A stretch of DNA of 27,135 bases from Nitrospirota bacterium (GTDB lineage: Bacteria > Nitrospirota > Nitrospiria > Nitrospirales > Nitrospiraceae). This document shows, piece by piece, positions 8,878 through 16,922 of this stretch. How positions within the stretch are numbered: the stretch's first letter is position 1; the number at the start of each line of letters is the position of its first letter. The position numbers were made by a program, and so were the translations under genes. Location: NCBI GenBank assembly GCA_016222925.1, contig JACRQB010000045.1, forward strand, positions 1 to 27,135, read 5' to 3'. The notes beneath the pieces were generated by a model that saw only the letters and a program-made list of their open reading frames with translations, did no database searches and was not told the DNA's origin.

Positions 8878-9165
8878 ATGAATCTCGCTTCAGTTTGGAA
8901 AAGTCGCAAAGCAGGAAAGAAAAAGTCAGCCCATAAACCAAAAATCCGCTGGCAACTTCTGGGGTTGACTGATCCCGATTCGGTCGATAATACATCCTCA
9001 ATCGAGGTCATCAGACGCGAAGTCGCTTCGTTGGCGAGACATAGTTTTGGAGAAGATAGCCGCTTGCGTTCCACAACTAAGGCAAGCAAATCCTCAGAGG
9101 GGAGGAAGAAATCATTCAGTACCAGTCGCCGTGAAAAGACCGACCAGGCAGGAAACAGCATCTAA
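8878..9165 (+). CDS. Small basic hypothetical protein (doubtful)
   Basis: A 95-codon ORF with a purine-rich GAAGGGCG sequence before its ATG. The product is rich in Lys, Arg and Ser (VWKSRKAGKKKSAHKPKI; KASKSSEGRKKS) with a more ordinary middle section (IEVIRREVASLARHSFGED). I recognise no domain. It would be an unstructured, possibly nucleic-acid-binding protein. ORFs of similar size run antisense (8729-9001 and 8814-9161), so coding status is uncertain. I favour the plus strand because of the ribosome site and a helix-like central segment. Confidence 0.3.
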   Translation: MNLASVWKSRKAGKKKSAHKPKIRWQLLGLTDPDSVDNTSSIEVIRREVASLARHSFGEDSRLRSTTKASKSSEGRKKSFSTSRREKTDQAGNSI

Positions 9166-9183
9166 GCGAGACCATACCTATAG

Positions 9184-9336
9184 ATGGTGAAGAGAGAAGA
9201 CATACCCATATCCACCGTTCAGAACTTCGTCCAATGGCTCATTCACAATCTTCTCGGTGCGACCGCATTGCCTTACATCACAGGGATAATTGGTGTCCTC
9301 CTCTATAGTCACTTCGCACCGCCAAACGAGCGCTAG
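9184..9336 (+). CDS. Possible 50-residue single-span membrane peptide
   Basis: A short ORF (ATG 9184, TAG 9334-9336). The N-terminus is charged (MVKREDIPIS). A hydrophobic stretch of about 20 residues follows (LLGATALPYITGIIGVLLYS) and the end is short and polar (APPNER). The pattern is that of a small inner-membrane peptide. No convincing Shine-Dalgarno precedes it and I know no family match. It sits 18 bases after the preceding basic ORF, so the two could share a transcript. Confidence 0.33.
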   Translation: MVKREDIPISTVQNFVQWLIHNLLGATALPYITGIIGVLLYSHFAPPNER

Positions 9337-9378
9337 ATCTTATTGTGTAGAGATGCGCGCGTCATCCAATCATGATAC

Positions 9379-9654
9379 ATGATCATGAGTAACTGCATCT
9401 TGTATGTCGGCGGCCTCGCGGAAGCGACTTCCGATTGTCAGCTTCGCGACTTATTCGGAGCCTATGGCGCCGTCGTTCACGTCCATGTCATCCGACACAA
9501 ACACAGTGGAAAATCTGCCGGCTATGGTTTTGTGGAAATGGGATCAGGTGAGCAAGCTCGCCATGCCGTCAGCTGGTACCCAGACTGGTCATTGCAACCG
9601 GAACCGACACGCTATTCATTTTTTCTGCAAATCTCGACGGTCGCTTCAATTTGA
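9379..9654 (+). pseudogene. RRM-type RNA-binding protein, frameshifted near the C-terminus
   Basis: Residues 7-65 are the first three quarters of a bacterial RRM domain of the small glycine-poor type: RNP2 is CILYVGGL and RNP1 is SAGYGFVEM, with helix 2 starting at GSGEQARHAVS. Immediately after AVS (position 9573) the expected 'LNGTQ' strand appears only in the +1 frame, where positions 9575-9598 read GTQTGHCN. A loss of about eight bases between AVS and GTQ would explain this. The in-frame continuation is unrelated, and the shifted frame (to 9670) soon runs antisense into the truncated exported-protein copy. The last RRM strand is therefore lost. Such proteins bind single-stranded RNA and are often cold-regulated. 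Confidence 0.62.
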
Positions 9655-9914
9655 CCATCTCTTGGACTGACCATCAACAACATCTCTTTGCGCTCCAGGG
9701 CTCTCTTAAACAAAGTGGTATAACCGTGATCGTATTGGCGTTCCTCGATCATGGTCTTGCCGCTTTTGCGATCGTATGCACTTTCGAAGACAAATGCGTC
9801 CACAGCCTGCGTGCCATTCCCTCGCGCTTTGCTCATGGCGCGCCAGAAACGATTCTCCGGATCGAGTATCCCGTTCGAGGTGTCCAGGGTGGCATTAGAA
9901 CATAACTTCACGCC
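9612..9914 (-). pseudogene. 5'-truncated copy of the exported-protein gene at 16456-16854
   Basis: About 97 codons (to a TAG at 9612-9614) align throughout with the intact protein at 16456-16854; by eye about two thirds of residues are identical. Shared blocks are LDPEN, SKAR-NGTQ-VDAFV-ES-YDR, TLFKR and VSPRDG. Homology stops at VKLC near 9911; the signal peptide and first ~30 residues are absent. Although the frame stays open to 10289, that extension runs antisense through the aceE 5' end and resembles nothing. A GTG at 9911 could start a short peptide, but without its secretion signal. I treat it as a remnant of a duplication. Confidence 0.68.
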
Positions 9915-10126
9915 GGAGAAGTGTTGAACAGTCCTAACCAAAGCAGAAGAAACTGCCTGCGTCGTGTTTCGTTCGAAGATGTTGCTTCTGCGGGATCGCA
10001 GAACGAACGATCTACGGTGCTGCCCAACTATCATAACTAGAGGACATTGGCTATAGTGAACGCGCGACTCAAGAACCGATGATACGGTAGGATAGGAAGC
10101 GAAACCTGACTCACTGAGGTCCGTGC

Positions 10127-12808
10127 ATGAGCGACGAGGATCGAACAGATCGACCAGAGGGCGACACCGATCCGGAGGAAACGCGCGAGTGGTTGGACTC
10201 CCTTGAGTACGTGCTCGAGCAGCACGGCGTCGGACGGGCGACGTATCTGTTCGAACGGCTTCGTGACCGACTGGGCGAGCGTGGTGCACAGGTCGCCCAC
10301 TCGGTCAACACTCCGTACGTCAACACGATTCCCACCTCTCAACAACCACCCTACCCAGGCAACCTCGAACTCGAACGCCGAATCCGCAGCCTGGTCCGCT
10401 GGAATGCCATGGCGACGGTCGTCAAGGCGAACCAACAGCGTCCTGGCATCGGTGGGCATATTTCAACCTTTGCTTCGGCAGCCACCCTCTATGAAGTGGC
10501 TTTGCATCATTTTTTACGCGGCAAAGACGGACCGCAAGGCGGCGACCATGTCTACTTTCAAGGTCACGCCGCGCCGGGGATTTACGCCCGCGGGTTCGTC
10601 GAGGGACGTCTCCCGGAGGAAGCGCTTCACCGCTTCCGTGCCGAACTGGCCCCCGATGGACGGGGTTTGTCGTCCTATCCGCACCCCTGGCTGCTCCCCG
10701 ACTACTGGGAATTCCCCACGGTCTCGATGGGCCTAGGACCGATCCTGTCGATCTATCAGGCGCGCTTTAACCGTTACCTGCAGGACCGCGGCCTCAAGGA
10801 CACGAGCCAACAACGGGTGTGGGCTTTCGTCGGCGACGGCGAAACCGATGAACCGGAAAGTCTCGGCGCCCTCTCACTCGCCTCCCGCGAACGGCTCGAC
10901 AATCTCATCTGGGTCGTCAACTGTAATCTTCAACGTCTAGACGGTCCCGTACGCGGTAACGGCAAAATCATCCAAGAGCTGGAAGCCATCTTCCTCGGTG
11001 CCGGATGGCACGTCATCAAGGTGATCTGGGGCAGCGACTGGGATCCGCTGCTGGCAAAGGACAACGAAGGACTGCTGGTCAAGCGGATGGGCGAGGTCGT
11101 GGATGGCTGGTATCAAAAGTATGTGGTGGAAGGCGGCACCTTCACACGACAGCATTTTTTCGGTGCCGATCCGCGACTGCTCAAGCTGGCGGAGAGCTAT
11201 TCCGACGAGCAGATCCACAAGATGCTGCGGGGCGGCCACGATCCGCGGAAACTCTACGCCGCCTACAAGGCCGCCGAGGAGCATAAGGGGAAGCCGACCG
11301 TGATCCTGGCTAAGACGATCAAAGGCTATGGCCTCGGCGAAGCGGGCGAAGGGCGCAACATCACCCACCAACAAAAGAAGATGAACGAACAGGAGCTGCG
11401 CGAGTTTCGCACGAGGTTCAGCGTGCCGGTGCCGGATGAGCAACTGACGTCGACGCCGTTCTACCGGCCGCCGGCTGACAGTCCCGAGGCGGCATACCTC
11501 GCTGAGCGGATAAAAGCGATGGGCGGTCCCATCCCGGAGCGGCGCGCCAACATCGAATCGCTTGAGACACCGGCGCTCGACCAGTTTAAGGAGTTTCTCG
11601 AAGGATCGGGCGAGCGTTCGGTCTCCACCACGATGGGGTTCGCCCGGATGCTGGGCCGACTACTCGGCATGAAGGAATTCGGAAAGCATCTCGTGCCGAT
11701 CATTCCCGACGAAGCGCGTACCTTCGGACTTGAGGCGCTCTTCCGGCAATACGGCATCTACTCGCACATCGGCCAGCTGTACGAGCCGGTGGACAAAAGC
11801 TCGCTTCTCTACTACTTCGAAGCGAAAAACGGACAGATTCTTGAGGAAGGCATTACTGAAGCAGGCGCCATGTCTTCGTACATCGCTGCTGGCACCGCCT
11901 ACGCGACGCACGGCATCAACATGATTCCCTTTTACATCTTCTACTCAATGTTCGGGTTTCAACGAATCGGCGATTTGATCTGGGCCGCTTGCGACATGCG
12001 TGCACGTGGATTTTTGTTCGGCGCTACCGCAGGGCGCACGACATTGGAGGGAGAAGGCCTGCAGCACCAGGACGGACAGAGTCATCTGCTCGCCAGCGCC
12101 TACCCGACGATCGCCGCCTATGATCCGGCCTTCATGTTTGAACTGGCGGTCATTCTCCAGGACGGATTGAAACGAATGTACCGTGATCAGCAAAACCTGT
12201 CCTATTACATCACCCTATACAACGAATCCTACCCGATGCCGGCTATGCCGCCGAATGTAGAGGAAGGCATCCGAGAAGGTCTGTATCGATTCCGATCCGC
12301 ACCGCATCGAGCCAAACACCGCGCGCATCTCCTCGCGAGTGGCCCGTTGGTGAGAGAAGCGGTGCGCGCACAGGATCTGCTATTGCGCTACGGAGTGGCA
12401 TCCGATGTGTGGAGCGTGACGAGCTACAAGCGGCTGCGGATGAGCACTCTCGAGGCCGAGCGCTGGAATCTGCTGCACCCAGAATCGGCACCTCGTACGA
12501 GCTTCCTGCAGCAGACCGTCGAGCAGTTTGATGGCCCTTGCGTAGCGGTCAGCGACTATGTGCGCCTGGTTCCTCAGCAGATTGCCCCCTGGATTCCTGG
12601 CGGATTGTTCGCTCTAGGAACGGACGGCTTCGGGCGGAGCGATACCCGCAAGGCGTTACGCCGCTTCTTCGAAGTCGACGCCGAACATCTGGTCGTGGCG
12701 GCGCTCTATACGCTATGTCGTCGGGGAACCGTGGCAGCGAACCTGGTCACGCAGGCTACACGGGATCTCGGGGTTTCGACCGATGGAGAGGCCCCTTGGC
12801 ACCGGTGA
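10127..12808 (+). CDS. aceE: Pyruvate dehydrogenase E1 component, homodimeric type
   Basis: Thiamine-diphosphate enzyme that decarboxylates pyruvate and passes the acetyl group to lipoyl-AceF; it feeds acetyl-CoA to the TCA cycle and biosynthesis. The 893 residues match the single-chain AceE family (about 890). The thiamine-binding GDG starts at residue 236 (FVGDGETDEPESLGALSLA) and continues to NCNLQRLDGPVRGNGKI. Other AceE-typical blocks are RPGIGGHISTFASAATLYEV, YFQGHAAPGIYARGF and TTLEGEGLQHQDGQSHL. The ATG at 10127 is preceded by TGAGGT at six bases. aceF follows after 36 bases. The Gly/Pro-poor, acidic N-terminus is normal for this family. No truncation seen. Confidence 0.97.
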   Translation: MSDEDRTDRPEGDTDPEETREWLDSLEYVLEQHGVGRATYLFERLRDRLGERGAQVAHSVNTPYVNTIPTSQQPPYPGNLELERRIRSLVRWNAMATVVKANQQRPGIGGHISTFASAATLYEVALHHFLRGKDGPQGGDHVYFQGHAAPGIYARGFVEGRLPEEALHRFRAELAPDGRGLSSYPHPWLLPDYWEFPTVSMGLGPILSIYQARFNRYLQDRGLKDTSQQRVWAFVGDGETDEPESLGALSLASRERLDNLIWVVNCNLQRLDGPVRGNGKIIQELEAIFLGAGWHVIKVIWGSDWDPLLAKDNEGLLVKRMGEVVDGWYQKYVVEGGTFTRQHFFGADPRLLKLAESYSDEQIHKMLRGGHDPRKLYAAYKAAEEHKGKPTVILAKTIKGYGLGEAGEGRNITHQQKKMNEQELREFRTRFSVPVPDEQLTSTPFYRPPADSPEAAYLAERIKAMGGPIPERRANIESLETPALDQFKEFLEGSGERSVSTTMGFARMLGRLLGMKEFGKHLVPIIPDEARTFGLEALFRQYGIYSHIGQLYEPVDKSSLLYYFEAKNGQILEEGITEAGAMSSYIAAGTAYATHGINMIPFYIFYSMFGFQRIGDLIWAACDMRARGFLFGATAGRTTLEGEGLQHQDGQSHLLASAYPTIAAYDPAFMFELAVILQDGLKRMYRDQQNLSYYITLYNESYPMPAMPPNVEEGIREGLYRFRSAPHRAKHRAHLLASGPLVREAVRAQDLLLRYGVASDVWSVTSYKRLRMSTLEAERWNLLHPESAPRTSFLQQTVEQFDGPCVAVSDYVRLVPQQIAPWIPGGLFALGTDGFGRSDTRKALRRFFEVDAEHLVVAALYTLCRRGTVAANLVTQATRDLGVSTDGEAPWHR

Positions 12809-12844
12809 CCAAGACCGGCTTATTCATAATTTTAGGAATATGAT

Positions 12845-14164
12845 ATGAAAGTCGAGCTCCCATTTCTTGCGGAAGGTATCGAAGGCGGCGATGTGATTCA
12901 GCTGCTGGTGCGCGAGGGCGATCAGGTGAGCGAGGGACAATCGCTCATCGAGCTGGAGACCGAAAAAGCCACTGTGCCCGTGCCGACGCCCACCGGAGGA
13001 ACTGTTGCCCGCCTCCTCGTTCGGCAAGGCGATCACGTGAAGGTCGGACAGGCGATCATCGAGCTGAACGAAGCTGAGGGTGAGGCGCAGAAGGCTACGA
13101 CCTCGGCGCTGGAGAAGCCGGAGGTGGCGCGAGTCCCACAGACGCCGCCTGCCGTAGAACCGAATGCCGTGGCACAACGGGGACACCCACAGACCGGACC
13201 GACTACGCCACTGCCGGCACCAGAGCGACCGGTCATGGAGCAGAAGCCTGCCGTGGTCAGTCCACCGCCAGCAGGTACAGCTATCCCAGCCCCTCCATCG
13301 GTTCGCCGGCTCGCACGGGAACTGGGCGTGGACCTTTTGCAGGTCAAAGGATCGGAAGCCGGTGGCCGAATCACTGCTGAAGACGTGAAAGCCTTCGTGC
13401 GGGAACGGACCACACGCGGCACCGCCCTGGGCGTAGGCGGGAATATCTTTTCCACGCCCTATGGGGCTGAACGGCGAGAGCCGCTCTCGTCAACCCGTCG
13501 GAAGATCGCCACGAACATGATACAAGCCTGGACGACCATCCCGCACGTTCATCAATTCCAGGATGCCGACATCACCGATCTCATGGCGCTGCATAAGCGG
13601 TATGCGCCAGAATTTAAGAAGAAAGGCGCCACGCTGACGTTGAGCAGCCTCTTCCTGAAAGCGATCGTCCATGCGCTCAAACTATACCCGCAGCTGAACG
13701 CGACCCTTGATCTCACCAACGGCGAGGTGATCTACAAAGACTATTATAATATCGGCGTGGCAGTCGACACACCGGCTGGACTGATCGTGCCGGTCGTTCA
13801 CCAGGTGGACCAGAAAGATCTTCTCCAAATTTCGCTGGAGCTGGCCGATCTCGCCGAGCGAACCCGCAAGCGAGAGGTCAAGCTGGAAGAGTTGCGCGGA
13901 GCGACGTTCACGCTCAGCAACATGGGAGGGATCGGCGCCGGTCCCTTCCTTCCGATCATCAATCCTCCTCAAGTCGGCATTCTCGGTGTCGGGAAGGCAC
14001 GAGTGACGCCAGTGTATCGTGACGGCCAGTTCGTGCCGCGTCGGGTACTGCAATTGTGCGTGGCCTACGACCATCGACTGGTCGACGGGGTGATCGGCGC
14101 ACGCTTCACCAACGAGATCGTCAAAGTGTTGGAAGATTTCCAGGGCATGTTTCTTGGGCTCTAA
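12845..14164 (+). CDS. aceF: Dihydrolipoamide acetyltransferase (E2 of pyruvate dehydrogenase)
   Basis: E2 core of the complex; transfers the acetyl group from lipoamide to CoA. It has one N-terminal lipoyl domain with the modified Lys41 in LETEKATVPVP. A Pro/Ala-rich linker follows (residues about 85-145), then the peripheral subunit-binding domain (VRRLARELGVDLLQVKGSEA, about 150-185) and the catalytic domain. The active-site motif is DHRLVDG, with His410 and Asp414. At 439 residues with a single lipoyl domain it is shorter than the three-domain E. coli AceF but normal for many bacteria. The ATG at 12845 has AGGAA upstream. It lies between aceE and lpd in one operon. Confidence 0.96.
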   Translation: MKVELPFLAEGIEGGDVIQLLVREGDQVSEGQSLIELETEKATVPVPTPTGGTVARLLVRQGDHVKVGQAIIELNEAEGEAQKATTSALEKPEVARVPQTPPAVEPNAVAQRGHPQTGPTTPLPAPERPVMEQKPAVVSPPPAGTAIPAPPSVRRLARELGVDLLQVKGSEAGGRITAEDVKAFVRERTTRGTALGVGGNIFSTPYGAERREPLSSTRRKIATNMIQAWTTIPHVHQFQDADITDLMALHKRYAPEFKKKGATLTLSSLFLKAIVHALKLYPQLNATLDLTNGEVIYKDYYNIGVAVDTPAGLIVPVVHQVDQKDLLQISLELADLAERTRKREVKLEELRGATFTLSNMGGIGAGPFLPIINPPQVGILGVGKARVTPVYRDGQFVPRRVLQLCVAYDHRLVDGVIGARFTNEIVKVLEDFQGMFLGL

Positions 14165-14181
14165 TAGAGCCTGGTAGAATG

Positions 14182-14199
14182 GCGCACCAAGCTGTGCGC
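14182..14199 (+). repeat. Intercistronic hairpin between aceF and lpd
   Basis: A perfect six-pair inverted repeat, GCGCAC-CAAGCT-GTGCGC, 17 bases after the aceF stop. There is no T-run, so it is unlikely to be an intrinsic terminator. It could stabilise the upstream mRNA or mark a processing site (inference). Confidence 0.45.
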
Positions 14200-14246
14200 T
14201 GTTATCAAGCTAAGAATTCGTGTTTGACATTGTAGCCGGGGATGAA

Positions 14247-15662
14247 ATGGCTGTCGCTCGAGTTGATGTGGCGGTGATCGGCGCCGGTCCAGGCGGCTAT
14301 GCAGCCGCGTTCCAGGCAGCAGATCTCGGCTTACGCACGGCGCTGATCGATGAGGATCCACAACTGGGTGGGACCTGCTTGCTGCGCGGGTGTATTCCCT
14401 CCAAAGCCTTGCTGCACGCCGCTCGCTTACTCACCGATGCTGAAGAAGCGGCTGCCTGGGGCATTCATTATGATAAGCCACGGGTGGACCTGGAGGCATT
14501 TCGCAACCGCGTGCAAGCGATCGTCGGCAAACTGACGAAAGGCGTGCGGACGCTGGCAGGCAGCCGGAAGGTCGAGGTCATCCATGCGCGGGCCATGTTC
14601 AAGGATGCGACGACCTTACAGCTCTCCGGCACCGTCGGGTCGCACGAACTCTCATTCAGTCACGCGATTCTGGCGAGCGGCTCGAAGCCCGTGATCCCGG
14701 CTGCGCTCAGGCTCGACGATCCACGCGTAATGGATTCCACGAGCGCGCTCCAGTTGCCTGATGTCCCCAGACGCCTGTTGGTCGTCGGCGGGGGCTACAT
14801 CGGCCTCGAGTTAGGCACGGTCTATCAGGCGCTCGGCTCCGAAGTCACAGTGGTCGAAGCGCTGCCGCGCCTGTTGAACGCCGTGGATGCGGATCTCGTG
14901 TGTCCCCTGCACCAGCGCATGCAGCGCCGGTTCAAGGCCATCAAGCTCAACACCACCGTGAAAACACTGGATGCGGTGACGGAAGGTCTGGCCGCGACCT
15001 TCGCAGATTCTGCAGGAACCAGCACCGAGATGTTCGACCGCGTGCTCGTTGCCGTGGGACGCAGGCCTAATAGCGCCCAGCTTGGACTCGAGCACACAAA
15101 AGTTGCCATCGCACCGAACGGCTTCGTGCAAGTCGATCGGCAGATGCGCACGACCGAGCCGACCATCTTCTCGATTGGCGACGTGGCGGGAGAACCGATG
15201 CTTGCTCACAAGGCTACGCACGAAGGGCTGGTCGCCGCCAGAGTGATCGCCGGACGACCAGCAGCGTTCGATGCGACGGCGATCCCAGCCGTCATCTTTA
15301 CCGATCCTGAAATCGCCTGGTGCGGGCTGACGGAAGAAGCGGCCAAGGAATCTGGACAAGCGGTGAAGGTTGCGCGATTTCCTTGGGCAGCCTCGGGGCG
15401 CGCGACGACATTGGGCCGCAACGAAGGCCTCACCAAGCTCGTACTCGATGCGGAGTCTGGACGCGTCCTCGGCATGGGGATTTGCGGCGTCGGTGCGGGC
15501 GAATTGATCGCCGAAGGAGTCCTGGCGATCGAGATGGGTGCAGTCGCAGAAGATGTGGCAGCCTCAATCCATCCGCATCCGACGTTGAGCGAGACCATCA
15601 TGGAAGCGGCTGAATCATTCGGTGGACCACCAACACATCTCTTCATGCCGAGCCGGTCATGA
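14247..15662 (+). CDS. lpd: Dihydrolipoamide dehydrogenase (E3)
   Basis: FAD flavoprotein that reoxidises dihydrolipoamide on AceF with NAD+. Visible features: the FAD-binding GAGPGG at residues 12-17, the redox disulfide Cys44/Cys49 in GGTCLLRGCIPSKAL, the NAD-binding VVGGGYIGLELG, the FAD-contacting TIFSIGDVAG, and the C-terminal HPHPTLSETIMEAA, whose second His (444) and the following Glu form the base pair contributed to the partner subunit. The frame is open from a GTG at 14220. I choose the ATG at 14247 because GGGG lies five bases upstream and the protein then begins MAVARVDVAVIGAG as the family does. The stop at 15660-15662 is one base before the lplA start. Confidence 0.95.
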   Translation: MAVARVDVAVIGAGPGGYAAAFQAADLGLRTALIDEDPQLGGTCLLRGCIPSKALLHAARLLTDAEEAAAWGIHYDKPRVDLEAFRNRVQAIVGKLTKGVRTLAGSRKVEVIHARAMFKDATTLQLSGTVGSHELSFSHAILASGSKPVIPAALRLDDPRVMDSTSALQLPDVPRRLLVVGGGYIGLELGTVYQALGSEVTVVEALPRLLNAVDADLVCPLHQRMQRRFKAIKLNTTVKTLDAVTEGLAATFADSAGTSTEMFDRVLVAVGRRPNSAQLGLEHTKVAIAPNGFVQVDRQMRTTEPTIFSIGDVAGEPMLAHKATHEGLVAARVIAGRPAAFDATAIPAVIFTDPEIAWCGLTEEAAKESGQAVKVARFPWAASGRATTLGRNEGLTKLVLDAESGRVLGMGICGVGAGELIAEGVLAIEMGAVAEDVAASIHPHPTLSETIMEAAESFGGPPTHLFMPSRS

Positions 15663-15663
15663 C

Positions 15664-16383
15664 ATGCGCACGTTCCGGTTGCTCGACCTGACCCTCCCTT
15701 TCCCCGCCGAGAATCTTGCGCTGGATGAAGTATTATTGGAAGAATTGGATGAGCGGGGTGGCGCTCCTATCCTTCGCTTTTGGGAGAGCGAGTGTCTGTT
15801 CGTCGTGTTAGGTCGCGCCTCCCGCGTGGCCGACGATGTCGATCTTGTCACCTGCGAGAAAGACGGCCTGCCTATCCTTCGACGCGCGAGCGGCGGAGGG
15901 ACCGTTTTGCAGGGCCCAGGTTGTCTCTCCTATGCCTTTGTGCTGCCACTCGAATGGCATTCTGACCTTGCGAGTATTCGCACCACCAATCGATTTGTCC
16001 TGGAACGGATAGCCGGAACGCTGCGTCAGTGGGAACCGACCACGAGCGTTCGAGGGATCAACGACCTCGCGATCGGCGACAGAAAGATTTCCGGCAACGC
16101 GCAGCGACGAAGCAGGAACGCACTGCTCCTTCATGGGACCATTCTGCATGGCATGAAGGCGGATCTTATCGCACGGTATCTCAAGCACCCCTCGAGACAA
16201 CCGGACTACCGTTCGGACCGACCTCACAGGACGTTCTTGCGAACGCTCAATGCTCCACCCCAAGCTATCAAGCAAGCCATCGCCAGCGCATGGAATGCGG
16301 AGCCGACGGACTCTGAATGGCCGACAGCACGCATGCCCGGCATGATCGCGGCCATTCACGCACGAAGCCGGGAAGAATCATGA
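15664..16383 (+). CDS. lplA: Lipoate-protein ligase A family protein (short form)
   Basis: Biotin/lipoate A/B ligase fold protein that attaches lipoate or octanoate to E2 lipoyl domains; AceF in this operon is the obvious substrate. Motifs: RRASGGGTVLQGPGCLSYAF for the nucleotide/lipoyl site, and GDRKISGNAQRR with the conserved Lys141, followed by LLLHGTILHG. The 239 residues correspond to the catalytic domain only; the ~90-residue accessory domain of E. coli LplA is absent. It could therefore be a bipartite ligase, an octanoyltransferase-like enzyme (LipM type) or a salvage ligase; sequence alone does not decide. The start at 15664 follows the lpd stop after one base, indicating coupled translation. 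A longer frame to 15622 lies within lpd. Confidence 0.85.
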   Translation: MRTFRLLDLTLPFPAENLALDEVLLEELDERGGAPILRFWESECLFVVLGRASRVADDVDLVTCEKDGLPILRRASGGGTVLQGPGCLSYAFVLPLEWHSDLASIRTTNRFVLERIAGTLRQWEPTTSVRGINDLAIGDRKISGNAQRRSRNALLLHGTILHGMKADLIARYLKHPSRQPDYRSDRPHRTFLRTLNAPPQAIKQAIASAWNAEPTDSEWPTARMPGMIAAIHARSREES

Positions 16384-16455
16384 GAGGGGCAGGAGTCAAC
16401 ATGCCGCATAGGGGTCGCACGAGCTTGGACAGCCCATCGCTACGGAGCGCACATC

Positions 16456-16854
16456 CTATTTCTTCTTTTTGCAAATCTCGACGATCGCTTGAACCTCACC
16501 ATCTCTTGGGCTGACTATCACCAACATGCCCTTATGCTCCAGGTCTCTCTTAAACAAGGTGGCATAATTATCATCGCGACGTTCTTCGATCGTGGTGTCG
16601 CCGCTGTGGCGATCGTATGAACTTTCAAGAACAAATGCATCCACAGTCTGCGTGCCATTCGCCCGCGCCTTACTGGTGACTCGCCAATAGCGGTTCTCTG
16701 GATCAAGCATCCCTTTCGATTTGTCCAGGATGACGTTGGGACACAGCTTCGTCCCTTTAGCCACCTCGACATACTCACCTTTATCCACGAATTGAGCGAA
16801 GCCTGACAGAGGACATCCGATAACGATTACAAGAACCAGCAGATACAGGAACAT
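16456..16854 (-). CDS. Exported protein of unknown function
   Basis: A 132-residue protein with a clear signal peptide: a hydrophobic core (MFLYLLVLVIVIGCPLSG) and a likely cleavage after FA at about residue 21. The mature part is polar and mixed alpha/beta in appearance (NGTQTVDAFVLESSYDRHSG; MLVIVSPRDGEVQAIVEICK), with two Cys that could form a disulfide. The ATG at 16854 is preceded by AGGAC at a good distance. I recognise no family. A truncated, two-thirds identical copy lies at 9612-9914 in the same orientation, on the other side of the pyruvate dehydrogenase operon. It converges with lplA. Confidence 0.72.
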   Translation of the reverse strand: MFLYLLVLVIVIGCPLSGFAQFVDKGEYVEVAKGTKLCPNVILDKSKGMLDPENRYWRVTSKARANGTQTVDAFVLESSYDRHSGDTTIEERRDDNYATLFKRDLEHKGMLVIVSPRDGEVQAIVEICKKKK

Positions 16855-16922
16855 ATGATCGTCCTTTCAGACGCGGTGTGAAGTCATTCGTGCGTGATCA
16901 GGACAGACCTGAAGAGAACGGG

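Noticed and set aside
8814..9161. Minus-strand 115-codon ORF as the real gene instead of the plus-strand one
   Set aside because: No ribosome site and no recognisable pattern; the plus-strand reading is also weak but slightly better supported.
9612..10289. A 225-codon minus-strand ORF taken as a full gene
   Set aside because: Only the C-terminal ~97 codons match the paralogue at 16456-16854; the rest runs antisense through the aceE 5' end and its promoter region.
14224..14229. Perfect TTGACA as an internal promoter for lpd
   Set aside because: At 17-base spacing the -10 position falls on the lpd start codon and does not resemble TATAAT.
14220..14246. GTG at 14220 as the lpd start
   Set aside because: It lacks a ribosome site; the ATG at 14247 has GGGG at good spacing and fits the family N-terminus.
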